This document shows positions 8,280-17,958 of a stretch of DNA of 64,000 nucleotides, piece after piece; within the stretch, counting starts at the first letter, position 1; every line of letters starts with the position of its first letter. Under the pieces are notes generated by a model that made no database searches, had not been told where the DNA came from, and saw only the letters and a list, made by a program, of their open reading frames with translations. The position numbers and the translations under genes were made by a program. The stretch lies in assembly GCA_001897855.1 (NCBI GenBank), contig MKUO01000007.1:330079-394078 (forward strand). The letters are read 5' to 3'. The stretch is from Bacteroidetes bacterium 43-93. Its GTDB lineage: Bacteria > Bacteroidota > Bacteroidia > Chitinophagales > Chitinophagaceae.

Positions 8280-9620
8280 TTATCTTATATCATCTTTTTT
8301 ATAATCCTGCAGTTTTTCTAATGTCTGCTCTCGGTAGCGCAGGGTGCCTTTTTTGGTAACTGCTATCCGTTGTGCCTTGTATATACCCGAATGCCCGCTG
8401 AAATAATAGGCGGTAAAACATGCAATGGCATAAAACAGTACATGTTCTCCGCCAAATAGTTCTATACCCATCAAGGTGCAGGCTATAGGTGTATTGGTGG
8501 CGCCGGCAAATACGGCTATAAAACCAAGTCCTGCAAAAAGGTCTGCCGGGGCGCCTGTGTAAGCGGCTATAGTATTACCCAGGGTAGCTCCAATGAAAAA
8601 TAACGGGGTTACTTCTCCCCCTTTAAAGCCCGTACCAAGTGTAACCGCTGTAAAGATGATCTTCCAGAGCCAGCTAAGGTCTGTTACTCCACCTGCATGA
8701 AATGCGTTTACAATGGATATGCCATTGGGATATTTAGAGCTTACACCAAGTCCAAGATAATCTTCTGTGCCCAGTGCATAAGTCAAACCTATTATTGCCA
8801 GGCCCCCCAGTGCGGGTATCAGCCACTGATGTTTGGGGATATACGCCTTGCTCGTCTTGCTGATGCCATGAGATAGCCAGGCAAACAGATAGCTTGCCAG
8901 CCCGAATGCGGCCCCGGCAAGTACCGCCTTTGCCAAAAGCAAAAGGTAGCTGCCGGGCGATGCTGCCTGCAAATGAATTGCGGAAAGGCTGATCTGGTAA
9001 TGCGTATGGTGAATACCCCATGCCGTGCACACGATATCTGCAAATACGGATGCGATAAACGACGGTATCAGCGCATTGTACTGGATCCTGCCGATGGCCA
9101 GTACTTCCAGGGCAAATATGGCACCTGTTAGCGGTGTACCAAACACTGCTCCGAAACCTGCTGCAATACCGGTGATCAGTAGGATGCGAATGTCTTGCTT
9201 ATCCAGCCGGAACCATTTACCCAGCAATTGCGCCATACTACCGCCTATCTGTACCGCGGTACCTTCCCTTCCGGCAGATCCGCCAAACAAATGGGTGATG
9301 ATCGTGGTGACTAATACCAGCGGTGCCATGCGTGCTGGTACACCACCGCCGGGCTCGTGTATCTCATCCATGATCAGGTTATTCCCGGCTTCAGCATTCT
9401 TACCCCATAGTTTGTATAGAAAATGTATAACTACACCGGCAATTGGTAGCAGGAATAACAGCCAGGAATGTTGCCAGCGAAATTGTGTGGATGCATCAAG
9501 AAGGTATAGAAACAGCGCAACCAGTGACCCGACAATAAACGAGACCGGGATCGCAATTAAGGTCCATTTTACTAAATGACGAATGATATAGCTGAATTCA
9601 GAAGCGTATATTTTTTTCAT
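8280..9620 (-). CDS. ClC-family chloride channel/antiporter
   Basis: 446 residues of almost continuous membrane helices. The ClC gating motif is present as [15 protein letters not shown], retaining the gating Glu, and the helix-N region reads [20 protein letters not shown]. The selectivity loop that reads GSGIP in classical ClC proteins appears here as PGGGVP, so ion selectivity cannot be taken for granted. There is no C-terminal CBS domain; the tail is short and charged. It transports chloride or a similar anion across the inner membrane, as a channel or as an H+ antiporter. Family certain, mode inferred. Confidence 0.9.
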   Translation of the reverse strand: MKKIYASEFSYIIRHLVKWTLIAIPVSFIVGSLVALFLYLLDASTQFRWQHSWLLFLLPIAGVVIHFLYKLWGKNAEAGNNLIMDEIHEPGGGVPARMAPLVLVTTIITHLFGGSAGREGTAVQIGGSMAQLLGKWFRLDKQDIRILLITGIAAGFGAVFGTPLTGAIFALEVLAIGRIQYNALIPSFIASVFADIVCTAWGIHHTHYQISLSAIHLQAASPGSYLLLLAKAVLAGAAFGLASYLFAWLSHGISKTSKAYIPKHQWLIPALGGLAIIGLTYALGTEDYLGLGVSSKYPNGISIVNAFHAGGVTDLSWLWKIIFTAVTLGTGFKGGEVTPLFFIGATLGNTIAAYTGAPADLFAGLGFIAVFAGATNTPIACTLMGIELFGGEHVLFYAIACFTAYYFSGHSGIYKAQRIAVTKKGTLRYREQTLEKLQDYKKDDIR

Positions 9621-10004
9621 ACCTGCATATAAAGATTGGCAACATATAGTTGCGGTCTGCAGGCGCCATCAGCTTCTTTAAAGCGGTTTATTACAGGAAG
9701 ACACCATTTCCTTTTGCGTAGCAAATATAATTAGAAATCAAATAAGTTGGTTACTGTAACCGCTTAATGGTTCAGTTATAAATTTTTACCGCCTTCTCAA
9801 AAATCATTAATTTTGCCTGAGTTCTTTGACATATAAACCCTAAACAATTTCACATCCGCACACAAGAAAACCCAAAGCCTTAAAAGACTAGCAAAAACTA
9901 ACATTTTCTAACAAATATGACATTGCGTCATATCTAATTATTTGATTATTAATAATAATATTGCTTGTTTAGCGAGCCTGAAGTTTACCTATCTTTAAGT
10001 AAGA
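9621..10004. other. long intergenic region with promoter boxes and a palindrome
   Basis: 384 bases between divergent genes. TAATTTTG (9808-9815) is an exact TAnnTTTG box on the plus strand, followed by GTTCTTTGACAT. A palindrome lies at 9915-9933, and a weaker TATCTTTA box lies about 15 bases before the nuclease start. No ORF is supported, so the first box would give a leader of nearly 190 bases or a short RNA. Confidence 0.4.
9915..9933. promoter_or_regulatory. palindrome upstream of the nuclease fusion
   Basis: ATATGAC-ATTGC-GTCATAT: two perfect 7-base half-sites with a 5-base centre, no T-run. It has the form of a dimeric repressor or activator site, about 70 bases before the start of the exonuclease/GIY-YIG gene. 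Confidence 0.4.
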
Positions 10005-11375
10005 ATGTTATACGCTATTGTAGATATTGAGACCACGGGAAGTTTTGCCTCCAGCAACGGCATTACCGAGATAGCAATAGCGATACATGATGGTAAGCAA
10101 GTGATCCATTTTTATGAGACGCTTGTCAACCCTCAAAATCCCATCCCATTCTTCATCCAGAAGCTTACAGGTATTACCAATGAAATGGTAGCGCACGCAC
10201 CGTCATTTGCTGAGGTAGCCGGGCAGGTTCATGAATTGTTGCAGGACAAGGTATTTGTTGCACATAATGTCAATTTCGACTATTCTTTTCTCAAATACCA
10301 GATGGAGTCTGCAGGTTATGAGCTTACTACGCGCAAGCTATGTACCATACGCCTGGCACGTAAGATCATACCGGGTTATCGTAGTTATGGCCTGGGCAAG
10401 CTTTGTCACCAATTAGGTATCAATCTTACTAACCATCACCGCGCCGGCGGGGATGCACTGGCTACTGCAGAATTGTTCAGTATGCTGTTAGAAAAAGATG
10501 GGGAAGGTGTAATAGCCGCGATGCTGAAAGGACGTAACAGCGAGCAATACCTGCCGCCACATGTTCCTGTTGAAGAGGTAGAACGCTTACCTAAACAGCC
10601 TGGCGTGTATTACTTCTATAACAATACCGGTAAAGTAGTGTATGTGGGTAAGGCCAAGAATTTGTCGCGCAGGGTACGCAGCCACTTCAGCAATAACAAG
10701 GCCGGTAAGCAAAAGCAGGACTTCCTGAGAGATATTCATCGCATCAGCTATAAGGAATGTGCTACTGACCTGATGGCACACATACTGGAAAGTACGGAGA
10801 TACGTCGTCTGTGGCCCATATACAATCGCTGCCAGCGGGGATACCTGCCTAAGTTCGGGCTGTTTGTGTATGAAGACAGGCAGGGATATAAGCGTTTTGC
10901 TATAGAGAAGAACAAACACTACTTCAAGCCTATCCATACTTTCAATACGTTGATAGAAGGCCACAATCGCCTGCGGGAAATGATCGGTGAATTTGGATTG
11001 TGCGCTCGTTTATGCAACCTGGCTAAGAGTGCTGACTGCAGCAAAGGTGTATTTGCAGATAGCTGCACCGGCGAATGCAGCGCGTTGCTTCACATGGATG
11101 AATATAACAACAGAGTGGATAAAGCAGTTAATTGGCTGCAAATGCAGTTACCAACGTTTGCGTTTATAGACAAGGGTATTGCAGAGGATGAGCAGAGTTG
11201 CATCCTGGTAAGAAAAGGCAACTTCTATGGTATGGGCTATTTGAAGGACGGAGTATTGCCGGACGATCTCGATCAATTGCAGGAGCAATTAGAGCCCATG
11301 CCTGACAACGACTTCATACGCAACCTGGTGTACAAGCATGCAGTTAACTATCCTGAAAAGTGCGTGAATTTCTAA
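10005..11375 (+). CDS. DnaQ-like exonuclease fused to UvrC-like GIY-YIG nuclease
   Basis: 456 residues with two nuclease domains. Residues 1-170 form a DEDDh 3'-5' exonuclease: VDIETTGSF (Asp and Glu), HNVNFDYSFL, and HRAGGDALAT for the last His/Asp. From about residue 190 comes a GIY-YIG domain, QPGVYYFYNNTGKVVYVGKAKNL, with the downstream Arg in RRVRSHF and catalytic-type Glu in LESTEIRRL, as in UvrC and Cho. A cysteine-containing C-terminal part follows. Proteins with this layout are known in several phyla and are thought to act in nucleotide excision repair-type incision. It is transcribed alone and stops 5 bases before the convergent VWA gene. Confidence 0.9.
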   Translation: MLYAIVDIETTGSFASSNGITEIAIAIHDGKQVIHFYETLVNPQNPIPFFIQKLTGITNEMVAHAPSFAEVAGQVHELLQDKVFVAHNVNFDYSFLKYQMESAGYELTTRKLCTIRLARKIIPGYRSYGLGKLCHQLGINLTNHHRAGGDALATAELFSMLLEKDGEGVIAAMLKGRNSEQYLPPHVPVEEVERLPKQPGVYYFYNNTGKVVYVGKAKNLSRRVRSHFSNNKAGKQKQDFLRDIHRISYKECATDLMAHILESTEIRRLWPIYNRCQRGYLPKFGLFVYEDRQGYKRFAIEKNKHYFKPIHTFNTLIEGHNRLREMIGEFGLCARLCNLAKSADCSKGVFADSCTGECSALLHMDEYNNRVDKAVNWLQMQLPTFAFIDKGIAEDEQSCILVRKGNFYGMGYLKDGVLPDDLDQLQEQLEPMPDNDFIRNLVYKHAVNYPEKCVNF

Positions 11376-11380
11376 GCGGC

Positions 11381-13405
11381 TTATTGCGCCAGCCAGTATT
11401 TTCTCAGTAGCCATTCAGCAACGGCTATTATCAATATCACAAGGAAATACCACCTCCAGTCTACAAGCGATACTGTTATCGTGTTCGATTGTATCACCGG
11501 TTTGATCTTATCGTTCTTTGTAATGCTGTCGTAGAGCGAAGTGATTTGCTGGGCAGGCACAAAAGCTCCGTTGTATTTCTTTGCAATACCGTATAGCAGT
11601 TTATAATCGGCGCCACCTTCCATTTGTTCCGGTGAGCTATGCGTTACCGTAAAGCTGCCTGATGCGGAGTATGCAGTGCCATTGTAGCGTGTTTGTGCAG
11701 TATAGGTGTAGTTGCCCTCAGGCCATATTCCGGTATTCAGCCTGTAAGATGTGCCATTGCGTTCAAAGCTGAAATTCTGCTTTTTGCCTGTACTATCGGT
11801 AATGGTTAGTTGCACATCAGGTGTGTTTACCTGTTGGTTACTGGCATTCAGCACGTATGCATTGATATATACTGCTTCCTGGTCATTCCATACATACTTC
11901 GATACCGATGTATAAAAGGGCTTCTCCGTACTGTTAGCGGCCAGGAAACTCACCGTCTGCCGGATGCATTCATCAATGGTATTGTGCGTATTGAAGTTCT
12001 TATATTCATACAGCCTCCATCTCCACATACCGGTGCCGGTTGTGAGCGCCATTGGTGTAGTACCTTGCTGCAGCATCCATAAAGGTTGGCCATTGTCTTT
12101 CTGTTTGAAGAGGATATCAGTATTGCCATTAGGTTGTATACTACCCATAGGCACACTCAGCGGTGGCATTTTGTCTAATATGGCCTGCAGGTTTTGCGGT
12201 GTGGTAAAGATGCTGAATGACGGGTTGAGAGCGGGGTAGGCATCATGCATGGCGGCTACATTCACGTTAAGTGTTGCTGGTGTTGCATTGTATAGTGCCG
12301 CAGTGTTTGTTTGATTACCCAGTATATACCATATAGGTTTATGCGATGCTGCAAACTGCGATTGATAGTTATAGATACCGGAAGGCAGGTCGTGCGCGAT
12401 GATCACACGGTAACTGCTAAGAGGTGGCAAGTTGCCGCCAGTATGTACTGTTACCTTGTAGGTTTCCACATCGCTCAATGCTTCTTTAATGGCATTGATA
12501 TCGGGGTGGGGTGCACTGCCAACTATTAAGATGTTCTTCTTTTCATCTACAACCTCTATGAAGATGTCCTTGCGGTTGTTAGTTGTATTGGTTTCGCCAT
12601 CAGCGGCGGGTGCATCAATGATATAATGATGTAATCCCGGCTTATCTGCTTTTACAGCAAAAGATACAGATCGATCGTAGTGCGCATTGCTGATGCTTAA
12701 CGGAACAGTGCCAATGCTTTGCCCGTTTTCTGATAAGCGCACGGTGTTATTATATCCGTTTAGTAAGGTTGCTACAATATCTGCCCTTATCTCGAACTGG
12801 CTGTTTAAAGAAGCCGTCTTATTATAGTACGTCTGCGTAATGCGTAAGTCCTTTTGTTCACTGCTATCGCCAATGCCTATGCTGTAAACAGGCGACTGTA
12901 TTGATAGTTGTTGATAAAGGGGATTGCTGCCCTGGTTATACTTACCATCGGATGCAAGGATAACTGCCCCCAGGTTTTGCGTACCATAGTACTCCTGTAC
13001 CCTGTTGAGCGCGGCTGCAATATCAGTACCCGGCCTGGCAAAGTGATAGGGACTGTCGGCGGACACATTGTCCCCAAATCCCCAGGTAACCACTTTGTAT
13101 TTGCCGGCCAGCCTTTCTGTTAACTGTTGTGCCGCCTGGGTATAGCTGGTGGTGTCTTTACCAAGGGCGGTGGCAATAGACGCAGAATTATCCTGCAGAA
13201 AAACGATGACCGGCTTCTCTGTTTCATTTTTAGTAATGGTGATAGGCGGGGCCAATAAAAGCAGCAGGGTAAGCAGTACAACTATACCGCGTAATACTGC
13301 TGTAAGCCAGGGCATTGGAGTGCCTCTTTTTTTATCGGTACGGTACACCCAGTAGCCGGCAGCTACCGCCAATATGATGGATATGGCCCATGAGATGAAT
13401 TGCAT
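11381..13405 (-). CDS. membrane-anchored von Willebrand A domain protein
   Basis: 674 residues. Two N-terminal TM helices (SWAISIILAVAAGYWVYR; GIVVLLTLLLLLAPP) precede a VWA-like domain with a degenerate metal site (VIVFLQDNSASIATALG, then LGAVILASDGKYNQG). A long beta-rich region with Ig-like features follows (for example QLTITDSTGKKQNFSF), and a final TM helix (WYFLVILIIAVAEWLL) with a short tail. The layout matches the large membrane VWA proteins often annotated as BatA-like or hypothetical in Bacteroidota. There is no MoxR ATPase beside it. It probably scaffolds a periplasmic protein complex; no specific function can be given. Confidence 0.75.
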   Translation of the reverse strand: MQFISWAISIILAVAAGYWVYRTDKKRGTPMPWLTAVLRGIVVLLTLLLLLAPPITITKNETEKPVIVFLQDNSASIATALGKDTTSYTQAAQQLTERLAGKYKVVTWGFGDNVSADSPYHFARPGTDIAAALNRVQEYYGTQNLGAVILASDGKYNQGSNPLYQQLSIQSPVYSIGIGDSSEQKDLRITQTYYNKTASLNSQFEIRADIVATLLNGYNNTVRLSENGQSIGTVPLSISNAHYDRSVSFAVKADKPGLHHYIIDAPAADGETNTTNNRKDIFIEVVDEKKNILIVGSAPHPDINAIKEALSDVETYKVTVHTGGNLPPLSSYRVIIAHDLPSGIYNYQSQFAASHKPIWYILGNQTNTAALYNATPATLNVNVAAMHDAYPALNPSFSIFTTPQNLQAILDKMPPLSVPMGSIQPNGNTDILFKQKDNGQPLWMLQQGTTPMALTTGTGMWRWRLYEYKNFNTHNTIDECIRQTVSFLAANSTEKPFYTSVSKYVWNDQEAVYINAYVLNASNQQVNTPDVQLTITDSTGKKQNFSFERNGTSYRLNTGIWPEGNYTYTAQTRYNGTAYSASGSFTVTHSSPEQMEGGADYKLLYGIAKKYNGAFVPAQQITSLYDSITKNDKIKPVIQSNTITVSLVDWRWYFLVILIIAVAEWLLRKYWLAQ

Positions 13406-13507
13406 CAGTATTGCAATCTATGAAAAAACAGCTACTGAAATTGCTAAGATTATCTAACAATTGGAAATTGCAATTTCGCATGGCAGGATTTTTTCATTTG
13501 TTGGTTT

Positions 13508-14731
13508 ATGCCTGAATTAATGGAATCCATAACTGCCCCAAAGCCTCATTTGGTACGTTTGGTTAATTTTGCGCCCATGCAAATGCATGAAGTAAAGACA
13601 GCAGAGGATATTAAGCTGTTTTTGGAATTTCCGGTAAGCATCAATAAAGGCAACCCAAACTGGATACGCCCGCTGGATAAAGATATAGAAGAGGTATTTG
13701 ACCCAACCAGGAACAAGTTTTTCAAAAAAGGGGAATGTACGCGTTGGTTATTAAAGGATAATAACGGTAAAGTAATTGGTAAGATCGCGGCATTCGTAAA
13801 CAGGCAATATAAGAACGAACAGCCAACGGGAGGCATAGGTTTTTTTGACTGTATCAATGATCAGCAGGCTGCTAATTATATGTTCGATCATTGTAAGCAA
13901 TGGCTACGCGAACGCGGCATGGAAGCAATGGATGGCCCTATCAACTTTGGTGAGCGGGAACGTTGGTGGGGATTGTTGGTAGAAGGCTACCAGGAGCCAT
14001 TGTACTGTATGAACTACAACCCGGAATATTATAAAGACCTGTTTTATAACTATGGCTTCCAGGTATACTATGAGCAGTTATGTTTTGCCTTAAGAGTAAA
14101 AGATCGCCTGCAGGAAAAGTTCTATAGTGCATACGAGAAGTACTCCCAAATGCCTGAGTATAGTGCCAGGCGCATCAGGAAAAATGATATAGAGAAATAC
14201 GCTAAGGACTTCGCTTATATATATAATAAGGCATGGGCAAAACATGGTGGTGGTAAAGAAATTGAAGAACGTACGGTGGTAAGGATGTTCCAAACCATGA
14301 AGCCTGCGATAGACGAGGATCTTATGTGGTTCATTTATCATAACGAGCAGCCAATCGGGTTCTGGATCAACCTGCCTGATCTTAACCAGTATTTTAAGCA
14401 CATGAATGGCAGGTTTGGATTTTGGGAAAAGCTGAAGTTCCTTTGGTTGAAACGCTTTGGTAAATGTTCGCGATTTGTAGGCTTGGTATTCGGTATCATA
14501 CCTGAATACCAGGGTACAGGTGTAGATGGTTTTCTGATTATGTCCGGTGCAAACGTGATACAGCCGGCAAACAAATACCAGGACTATGAAATGCAATGGA
14601 TCGGTGATTTCAATCCTAAGATGGTGAATATTGCGGAACACTTAGGTACCTACCATAGCCGCAAACTGCAAACCTTACGTTACCTGTTTGACAGAACTAA
14701 GGAATTCAAACGCCATCCGATTATTAGCTGA
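13508..14731 (+). CDS. GNAT-like conserved protein
   Basis: 407 residues, soluble. It begins with a conserved block (ADIKLFLEFP-type, then NPNWIRPLDKDIEEVFDPTRN) and contains a GNAT-like core: RWLLKDNNGKVIGKIAAFVN, GGIGFFDCINDQQAANYMF, and a repeated acyltransferase-like half with EYQGTGVDGFLI near residue 340. The family is widespread in Bacteroidota and usually called hypothetical or N-acetyltransferase; no substrate is known to me. A start a few codons downstream (MQMHEV) is possible. It lies divergent from the VWA gene. Confidence 0.7.
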   Translation: MPELMESITAPKPHLVRLVNFAPMQMHEVKTAEDIKLFLEFPVSINKGNPNWIRPLDKDIEEVFDPTRNKFFKKGECTRWLLKDNNGKVIGKIAAFVNRQYKNEQPTGGIGFFDCINDQQAANYMFDHCKQWLRERGMEAMDGPINFGERERWWGLLVEGYQEPLYCMNYNPEYYKDLFYNYGFQVYYEQLCFALRVKDRLQEKFYSAYEKYSQMPEYSARRIRKNDIEKYAKDFAYIYNKAWAKHGGGKEIEERTVVRMFQTMKPAIDEDLMWFIYHNEQPIGFWINLPDLNQYFKHMNGRFGFWEKLKFLWLKRFGKCSRFVGLVFGIIPEYQGTGVDGFLIMSGANVIQPANKYQDYEMQWIGDFNPKMVNIAEHLGTYHSRKLQTLRYLFDRTKEFKRHPIIS

Positions 14732-14749
14732 TTTAGGTATATTTATATT

Positions 14750-15310
14750 ATGCTAAAGCATTACCTTCTTGCTATTTTTGTATTGCTTATTGCTTTGTGC
14801 AAGGCAGACGCGCAGATCATTAAGGCAAATGTCCTTCATCCGGTATTCGCGGGAGGCGCATCAATTGCCTACGAATTTAAATCAGATGGAAGCTCAACAA
14901 CTAACATCTATTTGTCCGGCGGTAAAAAGAAGGATTTTATAGGGATATACGATGCGTACAAATTCTATAACCTGACCGTAGAACAACGTTTCTATACTAC
15001 CCATAAAAAGGCAAGGTCAGAAGGGTTCTTCATAGCACCTTATGCTAAGTTTATGTATCGTAATTACTTCAGAAAAGGAGTGGATGCAGGTATTTTGTTC
15101 TCAAGGCCTGATGTTGAATTGAGCGGTTATTCAATTGGATTAGGATGTGCCGCCGGCGGTCAATTCGCATTTACCAGGCATTGGCTTATAGATTGTTTTG
15201 CAGGTTTAGGTATGTCATATTATACGCAGAAGGAAATATCGTACGACAATGGATCATCCGGTTACCCGGATGTGAGATTGGGTGTTTCATTGGGTTATAG
15301 AGTCAACTGA
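14750..15310 (+). CDS. small outer-membrane beta-barrel-like protein
   Basis: 186 residues with a signal peptide (MLKHYLLAIFVLLIALCKADAQ). The mature part alternates polar and hydrophobic residues in strand-length segments (FFIAPYAKFMYRNYF, GYSIGLGCAAGGQFAF, DVRLGVSLGYRVN), the pattern of an 8-stranded OmpA-like or DUF3575-type barrel. The C-terminus ends in strand residues, as barrels do. It follows the GNAT-like gene by 18 bases. Role in the outer membrane unknown. Confidence 0.65.
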   Translation: MLKHYLLAIFVLLIALCKADAQIIKANVLHPVFAGGASIAYEFKSDGSSTTNIYLSGGKKKDFIGIYDAYKFYNLTVEQRFYTTHKKARSEGFFIAPYAKFMYRNYFRKGVDAGILFSRPDVELSGYSIGLGCAAGGQFAFTRHWLIDCFAGLGMSYYTQKEISYDNGSSGYPDVRLGVSLGYRVN

Positions 15311-15314
15311 ATTA

Positions 15315-16175
15315 TTAGTGGTTATAAAGTATATGATATAGCCTTATCACCTCCATCGCTTCTTTTACATCATGTACCCGTAATATGTTAGCGCCCTGCT
15401 GCAAAGCTACCATGTGCAGCGCTGTAGTGCCGTTCAATGCTTCATCAGGGCTGGTGCCAAGGGTGCGCCATATCATGCCTTTGCGGGAGAGTCCAGCCAA
15501 TATCGGTTTCCCAATGATCCTGAGCGCATGCATATTGCGTAGTAGTTCATAGTTATGCGGCTGGGTTTTACCAAATCCAAATCCCGGGTCAACGATAATA
15601 TCTGCAATACCGGCATTCCTGCATTCGTCAGCTTTGTCACGCAGATAGTCGACTACTTCTTTGGTAACATCGTTGTACTGAGGGCTATTTTGCATGGTTT
15701 CAGGTAATCCTTGCATGTGCATGGCTATATACGGCACTTTTAACGATGCTACGGTTTCTATCATAGTGTTGTCTATGCCGCCGCTGCTAATGTCGTTGAT
15801 GATATGGGCACCGGCAGCTATTGCTTCGCGGGCTACAACGGCATTGTAGGTATCTACAGAAAGCCAGGTATCGGGGAATTGCTTACTGATAGCGGAGATC
15901 GCAGGAATTACCCGTCCCAGTTCTTCATCCGGAGGTATGAGTTTTGCTCCGGGTTTTGTACTGGCCCCGCCTATGTCCAGGATAGACGCGCCTTCGCTGA
16001 TCATTTTTTCAGCATTGCGCAAGAGGCTATCCATATCGCTATCCCGCCCCTTGTTATAAAAGCTGTCGGGCGTTGCGTTCAAAATGCCCATTATAATGGG
16101 TTTGGACAGATCCAGCAGTAGGCCCCTGCTTTGCAGCGTAGTTTGTACCGGCAAAACCGTATTTTTGAAACTCAT
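15315..16175 (-). CDS. folP: dihydropteroate synthase
   Basis: About 286 residues from MSFKNTVLPVQ; the track's longer start adds a Cys-rich leader that would overlap the divergent gene. The enzyme joins para-aminobenzoate to the pterin pyrophosphate in folate synthesis and is the sulfonamide target. Signatures are IMGILNATPDSFYNKG (pterin/pyrophosphate loop), SILDIGGASTKPGA, IDTYNAVVA-type strand SVDTYNAVVA, IINDISSGG, DIIVDPGFGFGKT and the C-terminal RVHDVKEAME. It starts only 14 bases from the divergent DUF1599 gene, so the two promoters must overlap the opposite coding starts. Confidence 0.95.
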   Translation of the reverse strand: MSFKNTVLPVQTTLQSRGLLLDLSKPIIMGILNATPDSFYNKGRDSDMDSLLRNAEKMISEGASILDIGGASTKPGAKLIPPDEELGRVIPAISAISKQFPDTWLSVDTYNAVVAREAIAAGAHIINDISSGGIDNTMIETVASLKVPYIAMHMQGLPETMQNSPQYNDVTKEVVDYLRDKADECRNAGIADIIVDPGFGFGKTQPHNYELLRNMHALRIIGKPILAGLSRKGMIWRTLGTSPDEALNGTTALHMVALQQGANILRVHDVKEAMEVIRLYHILYNH

Positions 16176-16189
16176 ACAGTACAAAGAAA

Positions 16190-16759
16190 ATGCAGGATAG
16201 CGTAAGCACCAACACAACCACTAATACTTTAGCACAATACAGGGATATAGTTAACCGCTGCAAAGACCTGTATGTAAAAAAAGCCGCCGATTATGGAACC
16301 TCGTGGAGGGTCTTGAGGGCAATTTCAATAGTAGATCAGATATATATCAAAGCATGGCGCATCCGCCAGATACAAGAGACCGGTACCCAAAAGATAGGAG
16401 ATACCATTGAGAGTGAGTTTGTGGGTATAGTTAACTACGGCATCATTGCATTGATACAGGAAGCTTTACCTGCCGATGCCGGTATAGACCTCTCTGCGGA
16501 AGAGGCGAGGAAATGGTATGAAGAAAAGGCGCAGGAGATAGAAGATCTCATGCAGCAAAAAAACCATGATTATGGCGAAGCGTGGCGGGAACTATCTCAA
16601 CAATCTTTTGTTGATCTGATATTAGTAAAATTGTTACGTATCAAACAAATCATAGCAAACGAAGGGCAAACAACCGTATCTGAAGGCGCGGATGCCAACT
16701 TTTGCGATATAGTGAACTATGCCATATTTGCGCTTATAAAAATGCAGGAAGCGAAATAG
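16190..16759 (+). CDS. DUF1599 protein
   Basis: 189 residues built as two similar halves. Each contains a KAADYGTSWRVLR / KNHDYGEAWRELS motif, then QIYIKAWRIRQIQ / LILVKLLRIKQII and a FVGIVNYGIIALIQ / FCDIVNYAIFALI ending. This internal duplication defines DUF1599, which is found in Bacteroidota and phages, where it has been linked to nucleotide metabolism; I treat that as tentative. Soluble, cytosolic. It shares a 14-base divergent intergenic gap with folP. Confidence 0.85.
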   Translation: MQDSVSTNTTTNTLAQYRDIVNRCKDLYVKKAADYGTSWRVLRAISIVDQIYIKAWRIRQIQETGTQKIGDTIESEFVGIVNYGIIALIQEALPADAGIDLSAEEARKWYEEKAQEIEDLMQQKNHDYGEAWRELSQQSFVDLILVKLLRIKQIIANEGQTTVSEGADANFCDIVNYAIFALIKMQEAK

Positions 16760-16836
16760 GCTTTAACAGTTTTTTTCAAACGGTTATTTAACTTTAGAAG
16801 TCATATAACAGTTACAACCAAAACAGGAATTACTTT

Positions 16837-17958
16837 ATGAAATATGTAATCTGGCTGATTCGGATAGTAGTAGGTGTGTTGTTTATTTTTTCAGGAGTTG
16901 TAAAGGCTAACGACCCGCTGGGCCTTAGCTATAAGATGAATGAATTTTTTGAAGTATGGCACATGTTCTGGATGCAGCCATTTTCATTAACGCTTTCTAT
17001 CCTGATGATCGCTTTTGAGATCATTGCCGGGGTTGCAGTTTTGCTGGGGTATGCGCAAAGGGTATTTTCCATACTGTTATTATTACTGATCACTTTTTTC
17101 ACTTTCCTTACAGCCTATGTATTGTTTAGTGGTAAAATAAAAGAGTGTGGCTGTTTTGGAGATTGTATTAAGATCACTAATGAGGAGACCTTTGCTAAGG
17201 ATGTGGCCCTGTTAATATTGGGTATGATCCTGTTCCTGTACCGTAAACGCATACATCCTTTATTGAGCAATAAAATAGGTACACCACTGATGATACTGAC
17301 AGCAATATTCGCGTTTGGTATGCAATGGTATGCCTTAAGGCACTTGCCATTTCATGATTGCCTTCCATATAAAGTGGGCACCAACATGATTGATGGACGT
17401 AAAATACCACCAGGCGCTACACCTGATGTATATGAAACGATCATGATCTATGAAAAGAATGGAGAGCGTAAAGAGTTTACGATGCAAAATTATCCATGGC
17501 AGGATACTACATGGGTTTTCGTAGACCGTAAGGATAAACTGATAAAAAAGGGCAATGCGGAGCCTAAACTCAAGGACTTTGTAATTACCGACTTTGATGG
17601 TAATGATGTAACGGACCAGGTGTTGAACCAGCCCGGCAATACCTTGTTGCTATATGTCAGCGATGTATCCAAAGCACGCACCGATCATATGGATAAGCTA
17701 CGTGCTTTGATAGAGGATGCAGATAAGCAAAATGCACCTACTTACATATTGTGCTCTGCAACCAAAGAAGAAGGAGAGGCTTTCCGTAAACAAAACGGAC
17801 TGGATAAGGCTGTTGTTTATTTGTTCGACCAGACTGTAAGTAAAACAGCGCTTCGCTCCAACCCGGGATTAATGCTGCTGGATAACGGCATTATAAAAGG
17901 GAAATGGAGCCCGAGCGATTATCCTGTAACGCTGGCGGAAGCAAAAAGCGGTAAATAG
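16837..17958 (+). CDS. BT_3928-like DoxX-domain membrane protein
   Basis: 373 residues. Residues 1-150 are four TM helices of a DoxX/MauE fold (IVVGVLFIFSGVVKANDP opening, GKIKECGCFGDC cysteine motif after helix 3). After another TM near 150, a periplasmic part follows (YALRHLPFHDCLPYKVGTNM), ending in a thioredoxin-like region that lacks a CxxC (LLLYVSDVSKARTDHMDKL). The ECGCFGDC motif suggests redox-active or paired cysteines. Its stop codon overlaps the next gene's GTG start (TAGTG), so the two are translated together. Confidence 0.8.
   Translation: MKYVIWLIRIVVGVLFIFSGVVKANDPLGLSYKMNEFFEVWHMFWMQPFSLTLSILMIAFEIIAGVAVLLGYAQRVFSILLLLLITFFTFLTAYVLFSGKIKECGCFGDCIKITNEETFAKDVALLILGMILFLYRKRIHPLLSNKIGTPLMILTAIFAFGMQWYALRHLPFHDCLPYKVGTNMIDGRKIPPGATPDVYETIMIYEKNGERKEFTMQNYPWQDTTWVFVDRKDKLIKKGNAEPKLKDFVITDFDGNDVTDQVLNQPGNTLLLYVSDVSKARTDHMDKLRALIEDADKQNAPTYILCSATKEEGEAFRKQNGLDKAVVYLFDQTVSKTALRSNPGLMLLDNGIIKGKWSPSDYPVTLAEAKSGK

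Noticed and set aside
9025-9579. 184-codon ORF antisense to the ClC gene
   Set aside because: Ser/Pro/Asn-rich composition typical of the complement of a membrane-protein gene; the ClC reading frame explains this DNA fully.
9808-9850. rRNA operon leader
   Set aside because: TTCTTTGACAT resembles sequence near rRNA genes in this phylum, but no rRNA follows in the window.
14090-14641. 183-codon minus-strand ORF inside the GNAT-like gene
   Set aside because: Lies wholly within a convincing coding frame on the other strand and has no domain-like features.
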